DNA of 64,000 bases from Terriglobia bacterium (GTDB taxonomy: Bacteria; Acidobacteriota; Terriglobia; Terriglobales; Acidobacteriaceae). Under the pieces are notes generated by a model that saw nothing but the letters and a program-made list of their open reading frames with translations, did no database searches and was not told the origin of the DNA. The stretch covers positions 1 to 64,000 of the forward strand of contig JAIQFC010000035.1 in assembly GCA_020073465.1 (NCBI GenBank). The letters are read 5' to 3'. Positions 61,286-64,000 of this stretch are shown here, piece after piece (within the stretch, counting starts at the first letter, position 1; the number at the start of each line of letters is the position of its first letter). A program made the position numbers and the translations under genes.

Positions 61286-61690
61286 TTGCTGTGCGCAATC
61301 TATTTAGCAGTTCTCGCTCTGCGATCTTGCGCTCGCGCGCACGCCCATCCCTAATTGCGTCGACCAAGGCAAGGAATTCGTAAAGAACGGGATCACGGAG
61401 AGCAGCTATTGGAGCGGTCTTATAAAGAGGTTCAAGAGCAATGCCGCGAGTTTCACCGTCACGCCACGGCCAGACGGGGGGAAGCTCATCACCCAGGACA
61501 ATATCATTCTTGAGCGGAGAAGCGGCATAGGACGTAGGGACTCCGCGCGTTACTTGGCCGTGTTCGGCTGGAAAAACATATTTCAAGCCATGCAGCAGAA
61601 ATTCTTCGAGGGCTGCAAGATTGGGTTTATCTTGCATCTCTGCGCCGTGCAAGAGTCGGGCTCGGTACAGACGCTTGAGAGCAGCGTCCA
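61272..61690 (-). pseudogene. Winged-helix partner gene, 5' end removed
   Basis: The frame from 61272 upstream reads QVDAALKRLYRARLLHGAEM then NLAALEEFLLHGLKYVFPAE, GVPTSYAASPLKNDIVLGDE, GIALEPLYKTAPIAALRDPV, LYEFLALVDAIRDGRARERK. The N-terminal HTH is missing and the frame enters the transposase antisense at about 61690. This protein type normally stands ahead of the DUF6036 nucleotidyltransferase and overlaps it, as here (14 nt). Confidence 0.6.
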
Positions 61691-62273
61691 CCTGCGGTTC
61701 AGCCGTTGGGCCAAAAGCGGTGTCTGGGAGCGGGTGTTTCAGCATCTCGCCGCAGACGCCGACAACGAATACGCGATGATCGACAGCACCGTCGTGCGCG
61801 CCCACCAGCATAGCGCCGGCGCCCAAAAAAAGCTGGCGAGGACCAGGCGATCGGGCGCTCGCGCGGTGGACTGAGCACCAAGATCCACGCCCTGGTCGAT
61901 GCACTGGGCAACCCGATCGGCTTCTTCCTGACCGGCGGCGAGGCGCACGACCTGGAGGGAGCAGACCACCTGCTGCCCACGATGGAGGCCGATACGCTGA
62001 TCGCCGACAAAGCGTTCGACGCCGATGCGCGCGTACTTGAGCCGCTGGCTGCCGCGGGCAAGACCGCGGTGATCCCGCCGCGAACCAACCGGTCCTCGCC
62101 GCGCGACTACGACCGAGAGCTTTATGGCGCGCGTCATCTGATCGAAAACTTCTTTGCCAAGATCAAGCAGTTTCGTGCGATCGCCACCCGCTACGAGAAG
62201 ACCGCGCGGAACTTCCTCGCCGCCGTTCAACTCGTCGCCAGCGTCGTTTGGCTTAATTGATGACAGGCCCTAG
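61690..62273 (+). mobile_element. 5'-truncated IS5-type transposase
   Basis: From 61690 the plus strand reads RFSRWAKSGVWERVFQHLAA and NEYAMIDSTVVRAHQHSAGA. It then shifts frame after QKK to GEDQAIGRSRGGLSTKIHAL and later DALGNPIGFFLTGGEAHDLEGADHL, ending in SSPRDYDRELYGARHLIENFFAKIKQFRAIATRYEKTARNFLAAVQL. This is an IS5/IS427-type DDE transposase, whose two-frame arrangement is normal for the group. The first about 50-60 residues and left end are missing. The right end tgatgacaggccctag (62258-62273) resembles the terminal repeat. Confidence 0.75.
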
Positions 62274-62316
62274 TCTCTTATCGCCAAAGTCTTGCTGCTT
62301 TCTGCGTAAAATCCCA

Positions 62317-63822
62317 TCAAATCATAGCTGGAATGATAACCCCCTGAGTGAGCCACGTGGCCGCTGCGGAAGCGGCACGCCCGGCCTTCGTCAGGTAGTA
62401 GCGATACGTTCCGGTGACCCGCTTGATTACGCCGATGTCGAGCAGGCGGCGTAGCTGCCGCGACAGTCGGGTCGGCGAAAACACCCCCAGGTCCGGGAGC
62501 AGATCGCCGCGACGGATGCCTGCGATGTTGACCCGGGGGTTTTGCAGGGCACGCAGCAGGGCACTGTCCCGCGGCTCGAAGAAATTGATCCCCTTGACGG
62601 TTTTGCCGTCCACGTCTCGTGGTTTGGTCAGGCGGTTGAGTGCCCGCACCCCGGCCGAGAAGTCGTCGAGCGCGGAAAGATGGGCGAGATAGCGTCGATT
62701 GCAGCCGAGCATGATCTCGCGCAGGTCGATCAGGCTGTAGATGGACTTCTTGACCGGGGCGAGGCCGCGCGTTGCAGGACCCTGGCGGTGTTCCACCTTG
62801 CGGTGGTGCTTGAAGAAGGACACGTCGTTGGTTGTAGTCTCGATGCGCAGCACGATGCCGCACTTGTCATACATCTTGATCGAGCATTTGCCGAAGCGGT
62901 GCTTGATGCAGGTTCCCTCGATGCGGGTGGAGAACTGCGAGCCGATCTCCCGGGCCAACAGCGGTGTGATCTGACGGCCGAGGAATGTGGCGACCTGCTC
63001 CGCTTTGACGCTCAGCACCGACTGTCGGACCAGTTGCTCGTAGAGCGGGCCGAGGGTGGCAATGGAGCGGAACGCCAGATCGGTGGCGTATTCCACCTGC
63101 ATCAGACTCCAGTGATAGGACTGGCCGAACACGTCGGACACCGGGCAGCACCGTGCGGCATATCGATCCAGCGTCCGGTGCAACTGGTCGGGCGAAAGAG
63201 TGTCGGCCAGGTCCTGGGCGCGCGACCAGTCATCGATCCGGATGAAGGCGTTGTCGGCCATCGTGTAGCCGATGCCCTCCGCGCTCAGTTTGTGCGCCAG
63301 CCAGCTGTGGCCGTTGCAGTAGAATTGCAGACGGAACGGGCTCCATGTGGGGACCCGGAGATAGATCAGCCCGAACGCGGCATCCATGAAGTAGAAGTAG
63401 TAGTGCAGGCACTTGCCGCTATCCGGCCGCACGAAGGTCCTGCCTGTCCTCTTGTCGTGCCAGGGTCGATAGCTGTCGCAGGCTTCCATGGCCGAGATGA
63501 TGTGCACCAGCCCGGGGCGATTGCCGCGTTGCTCAAGAACCCGCGCGACAACCGCTTCCTTGCGAATGTGGCTCTTGGCTATGTGCTCGATGGCCACTCC
63601 CGCCTCGGCGGCCAGAGCTGCTGCGCAGTCTCGCACACGATCTCGCAGCTCCATCGCGAACTGCGGATAGTCGAAGATGAGAATACCCCTGGCATTGAGA
63701 TACCGGGTCATCCCGTCCGCATAGCAAACACCCGGCAGCGTCCCGGTGACTACCATCCGATCGTAGCAGGACAGCACGCCGGCGATCCGATCGTCGTAAC
63801 GATCCGTCAGAGATTGGCTCAT
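62317..63822 (-). CDS. Multi-copy mobile-associated protein with C-terminal winged helix
   Basis: 501 residues from the ATG at 63822 (MSQSLTDRYDDRIAGVLSCYDRM); a GTG at 63846 is an alternative. Central CNGHSWLAHKL, HHYFY-like LHYYFYFMD and IEGTCIKHRFGKCSIKMYDK segments. The C-terminal winged helix is FSPTRLSRQLRRLLDIGVIKRVTGTYRYYLTKAGRAA. I recognise this as a widely distributed family often annotated as a MarR-like or hypothetical protein and found near insertion sequences, but its activity is not established. Intact length. Confidence 0.6.
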   Translation of the reverse strand: MSQSLTDRYDDRIAGVLSCYDRMVVTGTLPGVCYADGMTRYLNARGILIFDYPQFAMELRDRVRDCAAALAAEAGVAIEHIAKSHIRKEAVVARVLEQRGNRPGLVHIISAMEACDSYRPWHDKRTGRTFVRPDSGKCLHYYFYFMDAAFGLIYLRVPTWSPFRLQFYCNGHSWLAHKLSAEGIGYTMADNAFIRIDDWSRAQDLADTLSPDQLHRTLDRYAARCCPVSDVFGQSYHWSLMQVEYATDLAFRSIATLGPLYEQLVRQSVLSVKAEQVATFLGRQITPLLAREIGSQFSTRIEGTCIKHRFGKCSIKMYDKCGIVLRIETTTNDVSFFKHHRKVEHRQGPATRGLAPVKKSIYSLIDLREIMLGCNRRYLAHLSALDDFSAGVRALNRLTKPRDVDGKTVKGINFFEPRDSALLRALQNPRVNIAGIRRGDLLPDLGVFSPTRLSRQLRRLLDIGVIKRVTGTYRYYLTKAGRAASAAATWLTQGVIIPAMI

Positions 63823-64000
63823 GCCGTCCCCCCCGCCAGATGACACTCCTGGCGCGGCAGCTTACACCCGACCTATTGGTTCCGGCTCGGCCGGCTTAGG
63901 ATTCAGCATAGCGTGCCCGTGCTGGGCAAACATGACACCGTGAAGTGCGCTCCATAGGGTTGACCCTACGAACCAAAGCCGCAGCAACCCGCGACGCCAG
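63823..64000. other. Upstream of the mobile-associated gene, no gene seen
   Basis: Contains cggctcggccgg and tggcgcggc-type GC-rich short dyads. Possible element end, but no inverted repeat partner to 62273-62316 was found. Confidence 0.3.

Noticed and set aside
62542-63843. 433-aa plus-strand frame
   Set aside because: Antisense shadow of the mobile-associated winged-helix protein; no domain visible.

Overview
The window reads as a chromosomal segment of an Acidobacteriota bacterium, probably class Terriglobia. This is inferred from several things: an Oar-like TonB-dependent receptor of more than 1,300 residues with an N-terminal carboxypeptidase-regulatory domain; many short palindromic intergenic repeats; small zinc-ribbon proteins starting with motifs such as CTHVKVNG and CPTCGAK; a DUF3309/Thivi_2564-type small membrane protein set; and a moderately GC-rich gene complement. 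No rRNA operon or CRISPR array is present. The only tRNA I see is a tRNA-Leu(CAA).

Layout. 0-5 kb: edge of an insertion sequence, a DinB-like protein, a stand-alone JAMM-domain protein, a MetX-like hydrolase and a truncated CTHVKVNG gene with tandem repeats. 5-9.4 kb: lexA (apparently leaderless), thioredoxin, a cytochrome c/outer-membrane protein pair and a divergent Fur-family regulator. 10-19 kb: a sigma factor with its zinc-finger/TM/YCF48-like anti-sigma candidate, an ARPP-1 protein, a periplasmic-binding-fold protein, a HEAT-repeat protein, a beta-propeller plus zinc-dependent phospholipase C pair, and a clearly decayed endonuclease III-like gene. 19.8-26.4 kb: ferredoxin-NADP-type reductase, an AAA ATPase, YkgJ, GNAT, cupin/TetR and PPK2. 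26.5-32 kb: branched-chain amino acid biosynthesis (ilvC, ilvB, a small ACT subunit, ilvD), with a palindromic operator ahead of ilvC, an intergenic repeat embedded in frame in ilvB, and tandem hairpins before ilvD.

The most interesting item is at 33182-33922 on the minus strand. This is an iodothyronine-deiodinase-like, membrane-anchored thioredoxin-fold protein whose active-site selenocysteine is encoded by an in-frame TGA at 33614-33616. A bacterial SECIS-like hairpin follows 10 nt downstream. Conventional gene calling would split it into a 102-aa protein and a leftover.

38-50 kb is a dense stress-type locus: a Crp/Fnr regulator, many very small proteins, Hsp20, a GT4/GH130/zinc-ribbon operon and small membrane proteins. 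A shared dyad motif (consensus near CAATTTTGACCA) recurs ahead of several of the small genes. 50-57 kb is a three-gene minus-strand operon (TonB-dependent receptor, APC permease, PuuB-like FAD oxidase) with a convergent AraC regulator, suggesting uptake and oxidation of an amine. 57-64 kb is a mobile, decayed region: tRNA-Leu, a tyrosine integrase and excisionase, a C-terminal fragment of a large helical-repeat (possibly NACHT NTPase) protein, a frameshifted nucleotidyltransferase with a truncated winged-helix partner, a 5'-truncated IS5-type transposase and a mobile-associated winged-helix protein.

All assignments come from reading motifs by eye. No database search was run.
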